DNA of 64,000 nt from an uncultured Bacteroidales bacterium. GTDB lineage: Bacteria; Bacteroidota; Bacteroidia; Bacteroidales; UBA932. A program made the translations under genes and the position numbers. The stretch covers positions 43,694 through 107,693 of the forward strand of contig CALUTY010000013.1 in NCBI GenBank assembly GCA_944323825.1. Reading direction: 5' to 3'. The notes beneath the pieces are model-generated. The model ran no database searches. It worked only from the letters and a program-made list of their open reading frames with translations, and was not told where the DNA came from. Position 1 is the first letter of the stretch, and every line of letters starts with the position of its first letter. This document shows positions 43,940 through 55,000 of the stretch, piece by piece.

Positions 43940-45802
43940 ATGAAAAACTTTCATCTGTTCCTTGCCGCAGCACTGCTGCTTTTCCTGTCCGCATGTCAGG
44001 AAGAGGTGCCTGAAACTCCGTCAGGTCCTCTCCCTGCGCCTCAGAATGTGCATTGTACTGATGTCACTTCCACTTCCCTGACATTTGCATGGGATGCAGT
44101 GGATGGTGCCGAAAGATATGCCGTCAGGCTGAAAAATGCCGATGACGGCACAATAATGGTGACTGAATACGAGACCTCTTTGTCCCATGCATTCACGGGT
44201 CTTGAAACAGGAACTTCCTACATCTGCATGGTCCGCGCAATTGCCGGAAGCCGTTTCTCGGAATTCACCTCATCTTCAGCCTATACCCCGGGCGAGAGTA
44301 CTCCTGATCCCGAGCCGGAACCGGATCCTGACCCTGACATGACCGAAGCCTACAAGGCCATGCTTATTCCGTCTGCTGAAGATGACCACGGACTCACTCT
44401 TGCCTTCCCGGGCGCTGAGGGCGGCGGCATGTACACCACCGGCGGACGCGGCGGCAGGATAATACATGTGACCAATCTGAACGACAGCGGGACAGGTTCG
44501 CTTCGAGCAGCCGTCGAGGCGACGGGGGCGAGAATCATTGTCTTTGATGTAGCCGGAATAATTGAACTCCAGTCAAAACTGAGGATCAGAAACGGCAATC
44601 TGACTATCGCCGGGCAGACTGCTCCTGGTGACGGAATCTGCATAAAGAATTATGCCACGGTAGTTGAATCGGACAATGTCATCATCAGATTCATCCGTTT
44701 CCGCCTCGGCAACATGGTTATGTCGGGGGATGGCGAGGACTGCATTTGGGGCAGGAGGCATTCAGACATCATTCTTGACCACTGCTCGATGTCCTGGTCT
44801 ATCGACGAATGCGCATCGTTTTATGGTAATGAGAACTTTACCATGCAGTGGTGTATTATGACTGAAAGCCTCAGAAATTCCAACCATCCTAAGGGCAACC
44901 ACGGCTACGGCGGCATCTGGGGCGGTGAGAATGCGTCGTTCCATCATAATATGCTGTCCAATCATGACAGCCGCAACCCTCGCTTTGACCATCCTGAAAT
45001 ATATGAAAATCCGTCGGATCCCGACAAGCGCGGCAATGTTGACTATCGCAATAATGTTGTTTATAATTGGGGCAGCAACTCTACATACGGCGGAGAGGGC
45101 GGTCATTTCAATATGGTCAATAATTATTACAGGCAGGGACCGGCATCCAGAGACCGCAGGTATTTTATAGATGCGAACGGCATCTATACATCCTCATCTA
45201 AGGATTACGGCTATCCGTATCTGTATATGGCAGGAAACTACTATTACGACTATCCGGATATGACAGCCCAGAATGGCGTCTACTGGCATGACCACAGTAC
45301 CAACACCCCTCCTGACTCAGAGAGGCTGCTGTCATCGCTGCTTCCTATTTCAGGTCCGTCGGGACAGACCGTATACACTACGACTCATTCGGCACAGGAC
45401 GCTTTTGCACGCATCTGCGAGGTGGGAGGCGTTTCATTGGTAAGGGATGCTGTGGACAAGCGTGCATGTGCTGATGCCCAGTCCGGTACTGCATCTGTCA
45501 CAGACGGAGGTAACGGGAGTACCGGAGGCATAATTGATACACCTTCAGCAGCCGGCGGCTGGCCGTCATATTCTGCGACCACGGAAAACGAAGCCAACGA
45601 CAAGATCGACTCCGACAGCGACGGCATTCCTGACTGGTTTGAAGACAGGTTCGGGCTCAATTCCAAGGATTCATCCGATGCCGCCTTCAAGACCATCGAC
45701 ATCCATGGCCGTTACACCAATTTCGAGATGTATCTCCACTATCTCGTCCGCAACATCGTCGCCTTCCAGACCTCCGGCGGCACCTATACCTCCCTCGACT
45801 GA
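43940..45802 (+). CDS. Fibronectin-type III / PL1 pectate lyase lipoprotein (copy 2)
   Basis: 620 residues from the ATG at 43940; an upstream TTG is unlikely. Lipobox LLFLSACQEEV. Residues about 30-115: fibronectin type III. A Pro-Asp-Glu linker (PDPEPEPDPDPD) leads to the PL1 beta-helix with LAFPGAEGGGMYTTGGRGG, TIAGQTAPGDGICI, ILDHCSMSWSIDECAS, GYGGIWGGENASFHHNMLSN and NPRFDHPEIYEN. The end has DSDSDGIPDWFEDRFG and HGRYTNFEMYLHYLV. It has the same architecture as copy 1, but the acidic linker is longer. A terminator follows, so it closes the enzyme part of the locus. Confidence 0.92.
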   Translation: MKNFHLFLAAALLLFLSACQEEVPETPSGPLPAPQNVHCTDVTSTSLTFAWDAVDGAERYAVRLKNADDGTIMVTEYETSLSHAFTGLETGTSYICMVRAIAGSRFSEFTSSSAYTPGESTPDPEPEPDPDPDMTEAYKAMLIPSAEDDHGLTLAFPGAEGGGMYTTGGRGGRIIHVTNLNDSGTGSLRAAVEATGARIIVFDVAGIIELQSKLRIRNGNLTIAGQTAPGDGICIKNYATVVESDNVIIRFIRFRLGNMVMSGDGEDCIWGRRHSDIILDHCSMSWSIDECASFYGNENFTMQWCIMTESLRNSNHPKGNHGYGGIWGGENASFHHNMLSNHDSRNPRFDHPEIYENPSDPDKRGNVDYRNNVVYNWGSNSTYGGEGGHFNMVNNYYRQGPASRDRRYFIDANGIYTSSSKDYGYPYLYMAGNYYYDYPDMTAQNGVYWHDHSTNTPPDSERLLSSLLPISGPSGQTVYTTTHSAQDAFARICEVGGVSLVRDAVDKRACADAQSGTASVTDGGNGSTGGIIDTPSAAGGWPSYSATTENEANDKIDSDSDGIPDWFEDRFGLNSKDSSDAAFKTIDIHGRYTNFEMYLHYLVRNIVAFQTSGGTYTSLD

Positions 45803-45829
45803 CACAGCAATAATATATGATACCATACC

Positions 45830-45864
45830 AAGGGCAGACTCAATTATGAGCCATGCCCTTTTTT
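45830..45864 (+). terminator. Terminator after the pectate lyase genes
   Basis: AAGGGCA (45830-45836) pairs with TGCCCTT (45854-45860), followed by a T run. It separates the enzyme genes from hicAB. Confidence 0.7.
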
Positions 45865-45902
45865 ATTGTCTGTCTTTTGTTTTCATAAGTATTGAAACAA
45901 TA

Positions 45903-45933
45903 TTTGATATATTACAATAATGTTATATATTTG
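45903..45933 (+). promoter_or_regulatory. Canonical promoter and operator-like site of hicAB
   Basis: TTTG (45903-45906), 19 bases, then TATATTTG (45926-45933) is a textbook Bacteroides promoter. Between the boxes, ATATTAC and GTTATAT form an imperfect inverted repeat that could bind the antitoxin. The predicted transcript would start around 45938-45942, only a few bases before the hicA ATG (45946). The GGAGGA at 45935-45940 may therefore be partly outside the message. Confidence 0.65.
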
Positions 45934-45945
45934 CGGAGGAATGCC

Positions 45946-46128
45946 ATGAATTGGAACGAGATCAGGAGGCTTGCACAGAAGAATGGATTCAGGCTTGTGA
46001 TGCACGGGAAGAAACATGACATATATCGTAATGACAAGACCGGAATGACCATACAGATAGAAAGGCATTGGTCGCAGGAGGTCCGTCCGGGACTTATGCA
46101 CAGGTTGAAGAAACAGATTGGATTTTGA
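45946..46128 (+). CDS. hicA: HicA-family mRNA interferase toxin
   Basis: 60 residues from the ATG at 45946. The YcfA/HicA fold is shown by MNWNEIRRLAQKNGFRLV, the histidine-containing HGKKHDIYRNDKTGMTIQI strand and the closing RPGLMHRLKKQIGF. HicA toxins cleave mRNA and are neutralised by HicB. It stops one base before the predicted HicB start, in the usual toxin-first order. The pair sits inside a pectin utilisation locus, between the enzymes and SusC/D. Confidence 0.85.
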   Translation: MNWNEIRRLAQKNGFRLVMHGKKHDIYRNDKTGMTIQIERHWSQEVRPGLMHRLKKQIGF

Positions 46129-46129
46129 A

Positions 46130-46561
46130 ATGTCTATCGGAATTATGGAACAGCAGAAAAAATTTGTGGTGTCTGTTGAGAAGGACAGCGACGGCACCTA
46201 TGTGGCTTACAATATGGATTTTTCAGACTATACCCTTTTGGGGAGGGGGGACACGGTCGCTGAGGCCAAGGCGGATTTCTGCAATTCCATGGAAGAAGTG
46301 ACCGGACTCATCAGGAGTGAAGGAAGGGAGATTCCGGAAGAGTTTGTGGCGCCTCCTGTCTTCAAATTTGACCTTTCGTCTTTGTTTGAATATTATTCCA
46401 TGATCAATGTCAGTGCATTTGCCCGTTATGTCGGAATCAATGCCGCTCTGATGAGACAATACAGGCAAGGAAATACCTATGTGTCGGACAGGCAGCTGAA
46501 GAAGATTGAGGATGCCATCCACAGGTTGGGGAGCGAGCTGTCCAGCCTGACTCTCATATAA
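46130..46561 (+). CDS. hicB: HicB-family antitoxin with C-terminal HTH
   Basis: 143 residues from 46130; a second ATG at 46145 is equally possible. The N-terminal degraded RNase H-like fold reads VSVEKDSDGTYVAYNMDFSD and GRGDTVAEAKADFCNSMEEV. The C-terminal part (INVSAFARYVGINAALMRQY, DRQLKKIEDAIHRLGSEL) is a Xre-like helix-turn-helix that should bind its own promoter. It follows hicA directly and ends before a strong terminator. Confidence 0.85.
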   Translation: MSIGIMEQQKKFVVSVEKDSDGTYVAYNMDFSDYTLLGRGDTVAEAKADFCNSMEEVTGLIRSEGREIPEEFVAPPVFKFDLSSLFEYYSMINVSAFARYVGINAALMRQYRQGNTYVSDRQLKKIEDAIHRLGSELSSLTLI

Positions 46562-46613
46562 GTTTCAGAGGGTTTGTCACAATCTGTCAGCATGCGTTAT
46601 ATATCATTCTCTT

Positions 46614-46642
46614 ATTGGCCGGAATCCGTTCCGGCCAATTTT
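46614..46642 (+). terminator. Terminator of hicAB
   Basis: ATTGGCCGGAA (46614-46624) and TTCCGGCCAAT (46629-46639) form a perfect 11-bp stem with a 4-base loop, followed by TTT. The stem is symmetrical and could act in both directions. No clear TAnnTTTG box was found between here and susC; TAATTTCG at 46729-46736 is the closest. Confidence 0.75.
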
Positions 46643-46771
46643 CGTTACCGTACACGGAAAATTTGTCCCTGTGTTAAAAAATACATGCATTGCGACAATT
46701 TTTCGCATGTACCATGGGTATAAATGGGTAATTTCGCATATCCCTAATAGGGCAGGGCGCAGAAGAACAAA

Positions 46772-49700
46772 ATGATTAATGACAAAATAACCATAATGAC
46801 AAGTACTAACCAAAAAAGTTCTTTTATGAAAAATCTGACATACAAGATTTCTCTGCTGGTCGTCGGGCTGTTCGCGACTTTGTCGCTGTCGGCCCAGGAG
46901 ATCAGCGGTGTCGTAAAGGATTCGGGCGGGCAGCCTCTCGTGGGCGTGTCTGTCTTTGTCGACGGCACCACCCTCGGCGTTTCAACGGATGCTGACGGAC
47001 GATATGTCATCGATATCCCTGACGCCAAAGGAAAGACCCTCGTGTTTTCCTGCATAGGCATGAGGACCCAGCATGTCGAGATAGGAAATTCCACCAGGAT
47101 TGACACGGTTCTTGAAGAGGATGCCAATTTCCTCGAGGAAACCGTCGTCATCGGCTATGCCACGGTGAAGCGCAAGGACCTCATGGGCTCCGTTTCATCC
47201 GTAGACAGCAAGACCCTGACGGCGGTGCCTGTAACAACGGTGAGTGAAGCCCTTTCCGGAAGGATGGCCGGAGTACAGGTCACTGCTACGGAAGGTGATC
47301 CTGATGCAGAAATCAAGATCCGTGTCCGCGGTTCAGGATCCATTACTCAGGACAGTTCACCTCTTTATATTGTGGACGGATTTCCGGTGGAGAGCATCTC
47401 TGACATCCCTGCGTCCGACATCCAGTCCATCGATGTGCTGAAGGACGCGTTCTCTACTGCAATCTACGGTTCCAGGGGTGCAAACGGAGTGGTGCTGATC
47501 ACCACAAAGGGCGGCACAAGCGGCAAATTCTCCGTGAGCTACAACGGCTACTGGGGACAGAAGTGGATGGCCAACAGGGATGCCATCCAGGTCGAGGACC
47601 CGTACGACTTTGTCCGGAACCAATATGAACTCTCCATGGTCAGAGGCACATACGAAGATGATTACATGGATTATTTCGGAGTGTATGAAGATATGGATCT
47701 GTACAAGGGAATCCAGGGCAACGACTGGATCCAGCAGGTGTTCGGCAATACGGGCACGAATATGAGCCACAATGTCTCGGTGTCCGGAAGCACGGAAAAG
47801 GTAAGGTGGACCGCCAGTTATTCCCATGTGGGAGACAACGCCATCATGACCGGCTCGACCTATAAGAGGGACAACCTCAATTTCAAGGCCAACTTCAAGC
47901 CTATCAAGGAACTCGAGTTTGACGTGAACGCGAGATATTCGCATACCACCATCATGGGTTCGGGCTCCAATTCCATGAATGACGCCGGATCTACTTCCGG
48001 AAACGGCCGCCTCAAGCATTCGGTGCAGTATGCTCCGATTCCAATCGCGGGAGGCGCGATTTCAGGCTCTGACCTTGAGGAGGATTACGGCGACAACGCT
48101 CCGCCTCTTCTGTCCGTGGCCGACAATGACAACAAGCGCGTCCGCAGGAACTGGACGGTGAACGGAGCCGTTACATGGCATATAATCAAGAACCTCAACC
48201 TCAGGGTAGAGGCCGGTCTTGAGGACTATACGCAGGAGAACAACCGCTTCTACGGACTGACTACTTACTATGTGGGCAACACCGCGCAGTATCAGGACCA
48301 TCCGGCCACAAGATACACGGACCAGTACAGGCAGACTATCCGCAATACCAACACTCTCAGCTACAACTTCTCTGAAGTGTTCAAGGACGACCGTCATCAG
48401 CTGGATCTCCTCGCAGGTACTGAGTACATCGTCAAGAAGTCCAATGAACTCACCGCAGTAGTCGAGAATTTCCCTGACTTCTTCGATTCCCAGACCGCAT
48501 GGAACTTCATGTCCACAGGTACGGCCATCTCCACCAACAACTACTATGACCCTAACGACAGGCTTCTCTCGTTCTTCGGAAGAGTCAACTATGTGTTCGA
48601 CGAGAGATATTCAGTCTCGGCGACGATGAGATCCGACGGATCATCGAAGTTCACCAAGGGCAACCAGTGGGGCTTCTTCCCTTCGGCGGCAGCTTCGTGG
48701 ACCATCTCAAACGAGCCGTGGATGGAGGGAGCGTCCAACTGGCTTGACAACCTCAAGCTGCGCTACAGCTACGGTACTGCAGGAAACAACAACATTCCTT
48801 CAGGCATGACCATGCTCAACTTCGCCTCATTCTCCACTTCATGGATCTCGCAGAGCGACACCTACTGGTCGACTGTGACTGACGACGGGGACACTATCAT
48901 GCCTAATGAGGACCTGACCTGGGAGACTACCGTTTCGCACAATGTCGGACTCGACTTCTCTTTCTTCAAGGGCAGGCTCAACGGATCGTTCGAACTCTAT
49001 CACAACACCACCAATGACCTCCTCATCCAGTTCCCGACCGCAGGCTCGGGATATGAGTTCCAGTACCGCAACATGGGCTCCGTGCGCAACAGAGGTTTCG
49101 AGGTGTCTCTCAACGCTGTCCTCGTGGAGAGGGAGAACTTCGGCCTCACTCTCGGCGCCAACCTCAGCATCAACGAGAACATGGTGACGAGCCTCGGAGG
49201 TCTTGACAGGATTGAATCAGAGACCCAGTGGGCATCCACTGAAATCGGAACAGACTATCTCGTGACCGTGGGCCAGCCTCTCGGCAACATCTACGGCTAT
49301 CAGTCGGACGGCTTCTACACTGTGGACGACTTCACATACGATGGCACCAATTGGGTACTCAATGATGATGTCGTTGACTGTTCTGATGTGATCGGAGCCG
49401 ATTATCTCAGGCCGGGAGCAATGAAGTTGAAAGACATGACAGATGACGGTGTCGTCACTTCAGACGACAAGACCATCATTGGCAACGCCACTCCTGTGGG
49501 CTACGGCGGAATCAACCTCACCGGTTATCTCTACGGTTTCGATTTCTCGGCCAACTTCAACTATGTCTTCGGAAACGACATCTACAACGCCAACAAGATA
49601 GAGTTCACCTCTTCGAGAAAGTACACCAACAGGAACCTCATGAAGACGGACGAGCAGAGGTGGACCAATATCGACTGGTCGACGGGACAGCTCATCACCG

Positions 49701-50038
49701 ACCCTGAGCAGCTCAGGGAAGTGAATGCCAACGCCACTCTGTGGTCTCCGGCAGTGGGTCGCGCGGTCCTTTCCGACTGGGCTGTGGAGGACGGCTCCTT
49801 CCTGCGCCTGACTTCCGCGACTATAGGCTACACCCTTCCGTCGCACATAACCATGAAGGCGAAGATTTCCCGTCTGCGTGTCTATGTGACGGGAACCAAC
49901 CTCTTCTGCCTCACGAGATACTCTGGATATGACCCTGAAGTGGATACCCGCAGGGCCACTCCTCTTACTCCTGGCGTGGACTATTCCGCCTATCCGAAGA
50001 GCATCGGATATGTGGTGGGCGTCAACCTTACCTTCTAA
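46772..50038 (+). CDS. SusC/RagA-family TonB-dependent transporter of the pectin locus
   Basis: 1088 residues from 46772; ATGs at 46796 and 46826 are alternatives, and the last (MKNLTYKISLLVVGLFATLS) gives the most typical signal peptide. Carboxypeptidase-regulatory-like domain (ISGVVKDSGGQPLVGVSVFV), TonB-box region (EETVVIGYATVKRKDLMGSV), plug (GRMAGVQVTATEGDP, SPLYIVDGFP, VLKDAFSTAIYGSRGANGV), then the barrel ending VVGVNLTF. It imports pectic oligosaccharides with the SusD encoded next. Codon use (many CTC, TCG, ACG) is more GC-rich than in the SusC gene at 3964. Confidence 0.95.
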   Translation: MINDKITIMTSTNQKSSFMKNLTYKISLLVVGLFATLSLSAQEISGVVKDSGGQPLVGVSVFVDGTTLGVSTDADGRYVIDIPDAKGKTLVFSCIGMRTQHVEIGNSTRIDTVLEEDANFLEETVVIGYATVKRKDLMGSVSSVDSKTLTAVPVTTVSEALSGRMAGVQVTATEGDPDAEIKIRVRGSGSITQDSSPLYIVDGFPVESISDIPASDIQSIDVLKDAFSTAIYGSRGANGVVLITTKGGTSGKFSVSYNGYWGQKWMANRDAIQVEDPYDFVRNQYELSMVRGTYEDDYMDYFGVYEDMDLYKGIQGNDWIQQVFGNTGTNMSHNVSVSGSTEKVRWTASYSHVGDNAIMTGSTYKRDNLNFKANFKPIKELEFDVNARYSHTTIMGSGSNSMNDAGSTSGNGRLKHSVQYAPIPIAGGAISGSDLEEDYGDNAPPLLSVADNDNKRVRRNWTVNGAVTWHIIKNLNLRVEAGLEDYTQENNRFYGLTTYYVGNTAQYQDHPATRYTDQYRQTIRNTNTLSYNFSEVFKDDRHQLDLLAGTEYIVKKSNELTAVVENFPDFFDSQTAWNFMSTGTAISTNNYYDPNDRLLSFFGRVNYVFDERYSVSATMRSDGSSKFTKGNQWGFFPSAAASWTISNEPWMEGASNWLDNLKLRYSYGTAGNNNIPSGMTMLNFASFSTSWISQSDTYWSTVTDDGDTIMPNEDLTWETTVSHNVGLDFSFFKGRLNGSFELYHNTTNDLLIQFPTAGSGYEFQYRNMGSVRNRGFEVSLNAVLVERENFGLTLGANLSINENMVTSLGGLDRIESETQWASTEIGTDYLVTVGQPLGNIYGYQSDGFYTVDDFTYDGTNWVLNDDVVDCSDVIGADYLRPGAMKLKDMTDDGVVTSDDKTIIGNATPVGYGGINLTGYLYGFDFSANFNYVFGNDIYNANKIEFTSSRKYTNRNLMKTDEQRWTNIDWSTGQLITDPEQLREVNANATLWSPAVGRAVLSDWAVEDGSFLRLTSATIGYTLPSHITMKAKISRLRVYVTGTNLFCLTRYSGYDPEVDTRRATPLTPGVDYSAYPKSIGYVVGVNLTF

Positions 50039-50057
50039 TTCCTAATACGAGAGAATC

Positions 50058-51974
50058 ATGAACATAATAAAGAGAATATTTGTAAGTGCGGGGATTCTTG
50101 CGGGACTCTTACTCACGTCCTGCGACCTCACGACGGAATCCCAGTCCACTTTCGATGAACCTTCCGTGTTCGCCGATCCGACTCTGACCTCGTATCAGAT
50201 CTATTCGATATATGAGGTGTTCGGCCATACGAACTCACACAGGGGACGCTACCTTCCGTGGTACGGATATAACAACGACATTGAGTGGTATGTCTCCACC
50301 ACTCTCAATGACAACGCCACCATCGTGAGATACAGCCTCACGAGGACAAACAGCACGCTTAACCTCGCCAACGGACCTTACAATGAGCTCTTCGCCGGCA
50401 TCGAGCGTGCCAACCTGAGCATTGCCGGAATCCGTGAGTACGGGAATCCGGACACCAGGCCAGAGATGGCAGCCCTTCTCGGAGAGGCGCTCGTGATGCG
50501 TGCGGTCCTCTACACCGAGCTCATGAAGGCGTTTGGAGAAGTGCCGGCACGCTTCGCCCCGGTGACTCCGGAGACCATCTATCTCAACAAGGCTGACAAG
50601 GACGACCTTTATACCCAGCTTCTCGCCGATCTCGAAGAAGCCATCGGCTACCTCGACTGGAACACGGCGACTACGGTTGACCGCGTAGGCAAGGCGTTTG
50701 CGATAGGAATGTATGCCCGCGTAGCCCTGATGGCCTCGGGATACAGCCTCAGACCTGCCGACGGAATGGCCGGCACGGGCGATCCGGGAAGCATCCGTCT
50801 GTCCAACGATCCGGATCTTCAGAAGAGCGTGCTCTATCCTAAGGCTCTTGAATACCTCAGACAGGCCATCAATGAAAGCGGGCTTGAGCTCATGGACTAT
50901 GAGGAGCTCTGGAGAAGTGTGAACAACATGGATCTGACCGCGGGCCATGAAATCATCTGGGTGATTCCGTTCAGCAACTCACGCGGCCGCTGGAACTACA
51001 CTTTCGCTGTCCGCAATGAGGGTTATACCACATATTCTCCGACTACGAGCGACAGAGGCGGTCAGGCCGGTCCTGTGCCATATCTCTACTACATGTATGA
51101 CCTGAACGGCCATGACGTGCGCCGTGACATCAGCTGCGTCAACTGGCTCTGGGAAGACAGAGGCGACGGTACTCTCCCTTACCCTGCCGGAATCGCCGAC
51201 TGGTATTTCGGAAAGTACAGATTCGAATGGATGACCACTTCTCCATACGGCGGCGGAAATGACGACGGAGTGAAGCCGGTGTACATGCGTTACGCGGACA
51301 TCCTTCTCATGGCGGCTGAGATCGCCAACTCATCCGAGGTGGGCAATCGCGACGAGTCATTCGCCAAAGAATGTCTCAGAAAGGTGCTCAGAAGGGCCTA
51401 TAAGGGATATGAGTCTGAGGCTGACGCCATTGTTGACGCCCTCTCTGGAGAGACTGCAATCTTTGCCGAGATACAGAAACAGCGTGCTCTGGAGTTCGTC
51501 GGCGAGTTCCTCCGCAAGGCCGACCTCATCAGATGGGGTGAGAACCTGCTTCAGGAGAGAATGGATCTTGCCGCACAGGAGCTGCAGGCCATGAGAGCGG
51601 GCACCACCGGTCCTATCACCGGATTCAACTATTCCAACATCAGCCGCTACCTGTGGTATCGTCACGGCACCGCCAACGGCATTCCTACGATTGAAATGTA
51701 CGGCATACATCCGGGTGAGTCGGACGCCACTCTGGACACTCCTCCGGCAGGCTCGGGCTGGATTCCGTATCTCAATTCCGACGGCGAGGCGTCCGCCTAT
51801 ATAAGCGAGACTTCGGCGTTCACGAGCTCGTCGTCGAACTCCATAGCGGACAAGGCCACTTCAGCGGGATTCTATGACACGAGCGTTGATCCGGAGATGC
51901 ACATGTGGTGGCCGATCTTCGAGACTACCATCACAAACGCTCAGGGGGCTCTCGCAAATGACTACGGCTATTGA
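50058..51974 (+). CDS. SusD/RagB-family glycan-binding lipoprotein of the pectin locus
   Basis: 638 residues, at the long end for SusD. Lipoprotein signal LAGLLLTSCDLTTES. Family blocks: NGPYNELFAGIERANLSI, LLGEALVMRAVLYTELMKAFGEVP, VKPVYMRYADILLMAAEIANSS and IQKQRALEFVGEFLRKADLIRWGENL. It captures the glycan at the cell surface above SusC. It starts 19 bases after susC and nearly touches the next gene. Confidence 0.95.
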   Translation: MNIIKRIFVSAGILAGLLLTSCDLTTESQSTFDEPSVFADPTLTSYQIYSIYEVFGHTNSHRGRYLPWYGYNNDIEWYVSTTLNDNATIVRYSLTRTNSTLNLANGPYNELFAGIERANLSIAGIREYGNPDTRPEMAALLGEALVMRAVLYTELMKAFGEVPARFAPVTPETIYLNKADKDDLYTQLLADLEEAIGYLDWNTATTVDRVGKAFAIGMYARVALMASGYSLRPADGMAGTGDPGSIRLSNDPDLQKSVLYPKALEYLRQAINESGLELMDYEELWRSVNNMDLTAGHEIIWVIPFSNSRGRWNYTFAVRNEGYTTYSPTTSDRGGQAGPVPYLYYMYDLNGHDVRRDISCVNWLWEDRGDGTLPYPAGIADWYFGKYRFEWMTTSPYGGGNDDGVKPVYMRYADILLMAAEIANSSEVGNRDESFAKECLRKVLRRAYKGYESEADAIVDALSGETAIFAEIQKQRALEFVGEFLRKADLIRWGENLLQERMDLAAQELQAMRAGTTGPITGFNYSNISRYLWYRHGTANGIPTIEMYGIHPGESDATLDTPPAGSGWIPYLNSDGEASAYISETSAFTSSSSNSIADKATSAGFYDTSVDPEMHMWWPIFETTITNAQGALANDYGY

Positions 51975-52042
51975 CAAATGAAATTTCAACGGATGCGGCA
52001 CGACGCTCCCCGTGTCTGGCCGCATCCCTAAAAGAAGACTAT

Positions 52043-55000
52043 ATGAAAAAATCATTATCCAGACTGATATTTTTCCTTTCGGCGTTCATCGTCTCAGGCC
52101 TTGCTGTCAGCAGCTGTGTTGAGGAAATGCCGGAAGTTATAGAAGATCTGAATCTTCCGAACGTCCTCACTCCGGGAAGCACGTCTGCGGTCGTAAGCAC
52201 TTCGGACGGCCGGACAGTGACCTTCACCTGGACCAACTCCAATACTGCCACCCAGTATCTGCTCGAAGTCTACAGGTTCGCCACAGAAGACGCTCCGGCT
52301 TCCGCCGATGAGATCACTGAGGAGATGCTTTCCGACCCGTATATGACGGAGACTGTGACGCCGTCGGAGAGCGGCACGTCCACGAGCGTGAGCCTCGAGC
52401 TTGACGCTGAGTATTCCTACTACGCCCGCGTCTGCGGACAGAACACCGAGAATGAGGGACAGGGCGACTCAAAGTGGGCTGCATTCCCTTATCCTATCGA
52501 CACCTACACTGTCATGGACCCTGTGGAGAGCTTTACTGTCACAGACCGTACCTCCGAGTCTGTCTCGGTGTCATGGACTCTTGCCGAAGGGGATGAAGAA
52601 GGCGTCAACCAGCTGAGAATCTCTCCTCATCCTACCGACGCTTCAGCCGCATATCTCGTGCAGACTGTAGCCGCAGGCGAGACCTCGGCCACCGTGACTA
52701 ATCTTCAGCCGTCGGTGCGCTACACCATCGCGGCCCACTATAATTCGGCCAACAGAGGCACCGTCTATGCATGGACAAGGCCTGATATGAACGGAGTCAC
52801 CCGCGTCTCAGACACTTCGGCCTTCCGTATCGCTATTAAGGACGGGGCTCCGCGCATCGCAGTCGTATATGCCGACACGGCGTATTACATGGGCCAGATG
52901 AACGTGACTGCGTCAACCCTCTCCATCTACGGTGAGGAGACGGTCGACGGAGCGAAGCCGCGCGTGATAGGAACATTCTCTCTTGCCGACGGCGTGACCG
53001 ACTTCCGTGCGGAAGCCCTGCATTTCGACGGCAACTCCTACGAACAGAACCATCTCATAACATTCGCCTCTGCAGTCACGACCCCGATCAACACTATCTC
53101 CATCGTGAACTGTGACCTCACGTCATACAAGAGAGGTCTCCTCTATGCGTCCACCGGAACGACAGTGGCAAGCATAGGCACGATCTCGTTCGACGGAATA
53201 CAGGTGTCGGACACTGAGGGCAACGGAGGCGAGGCCTTCGGCTTCAGGGGTACAACAGGCGAGACATTCGGCACCATAGGCACGATCTCGGTGCGCAACA
53301 GCACGTTCACGGACGGAATGCGCGAGTTCTTCAGGATAGACGACAGTTATTCTCTCGGAACCTTCACCTTCGAGAACAACACCCTGAACAATCTCACCAC
53401 ATATTCCAACAGCTACGGCCTGTTCTATATCCGCGCTGCGGTAGGGGCAAGCTCATTCAGAAACAACGTCATCCTGAACATGAGCGGAAGCTCTGTACAC
53501 GGAGTCGACGGCAGATATGTCTGGGGCGCCGCCGCATTCAACCCGGCGACCGTGTCCAACAACTGGTGGTATAATCTCGGCGATGAGGCCACGTTCTTTA
53601 CGACAAGCTTCACCTCAACGAGGGCGTCTTCAGGCGGCGGTGCGCTCCTTTCGGCTGACCCTTGCTACAACAGCGAGAGGGGGCTCTTCAACATCACCAA
53701 TGCGGCTGTTCTCTCGGCTTCGGCAGGAGACCCGAGGTGGCTTTCCGAATATGTCGAGCAGCCGGACCCTGATCTTGTGCCCGTTGAGTACGGCTACAAC
53801 TGGGATCTTACCGATACTGACACTTATTATGACGTCATCGACCAGTCATGCGTGAGAGGAAACACCCGTTTCGTCATATCTTCCAATCCGATCAACGTGA
53901 CTGAGGAAGGATTCGAGTTCACTGCTGAGCCGACGTTCGAATATGCCGGCACTCCGACCGACTGCGCCATGGCATTCCTCGTTGACGGGCCGGGATCTGT
54001 GGTCATCTCCACAGCCGCCGACGGCTCTACGAACGACCATATCTCCGTGGCCTACGGGCCTGCCGACGGCTCTTCTGTGACAGAGGTCTCAGGAGCGGTA
54101 CACGCAGGAGCGGTACGCTCGAGGGTAGTATTCGCGGACTTCAATCCGGGTGAGCAGCATCTTGTATGGATCTATGCCTGCGGCCCTATCGTAATGAGCG
54201 AACTCTCATGGATTTCCGACACATCGAGCGCCGGCGCGTCGCCTCTTGACACTCCTGCGAATGTGGCGATTTCTCTTCCGGAGGCATCCGAAGGATCAGT
54301 GACCCTCTCATGGGACGCGGTTGACAACGCCGCTTCATACATGATCAGGTGGACAGGTCCTGTCCCGTCACAGGAAGATTCACTCTCGGTGACAGGCAAC
54401 AGCCATGACTTTGCCGTTGCAGGACTTGCGACAGGAATGTACAGCTTCTCCGTGAGGGCAGACGTGTCTGAGACCGATATTGCGCATGAGCCTTCAGAGT
54501 TCTCCGAGGCTGTGGGATTCATCAGAAGAGAGACTCTGACGAACGTTTCCTCATCCATGCCTACGACATGGGGACTCGCGGACTTCACCTTCATGCAGGA
54601 ACTGATAGGCTCTTCGGAGAATACGAATCCTGAAACTATCTGGGGTGATTCGTTCGTCTACAACAACCTCGAGTACTATGCCGGCAATACGATCCGCTTT
54701 GCCAATTCGGACGGACTCGTATGCTTCCAGTATCCGGGGTCAAGCAACAATCCGCCTGACAGGCGCTTCCTGAGATTTCTTGCAGGCGGCAGCGGTACAG
54801 TCACCGTGACCTTTGACGCCACTGCAACAGGCCGAAATCTTTATGTGTCCGCAGCCGGCACTTCAGGCCCTGCGCATGAAGCACCGACAGATGCCCGCGG
54901 CACATTCTCTGAAGCCGTCACAGCCAATGCCGGAGACGAGATTATCCTTTGGGCCGACGCCTCCCTCCGCGTGTTCGAAATCACATGGACACCTGAAGGC

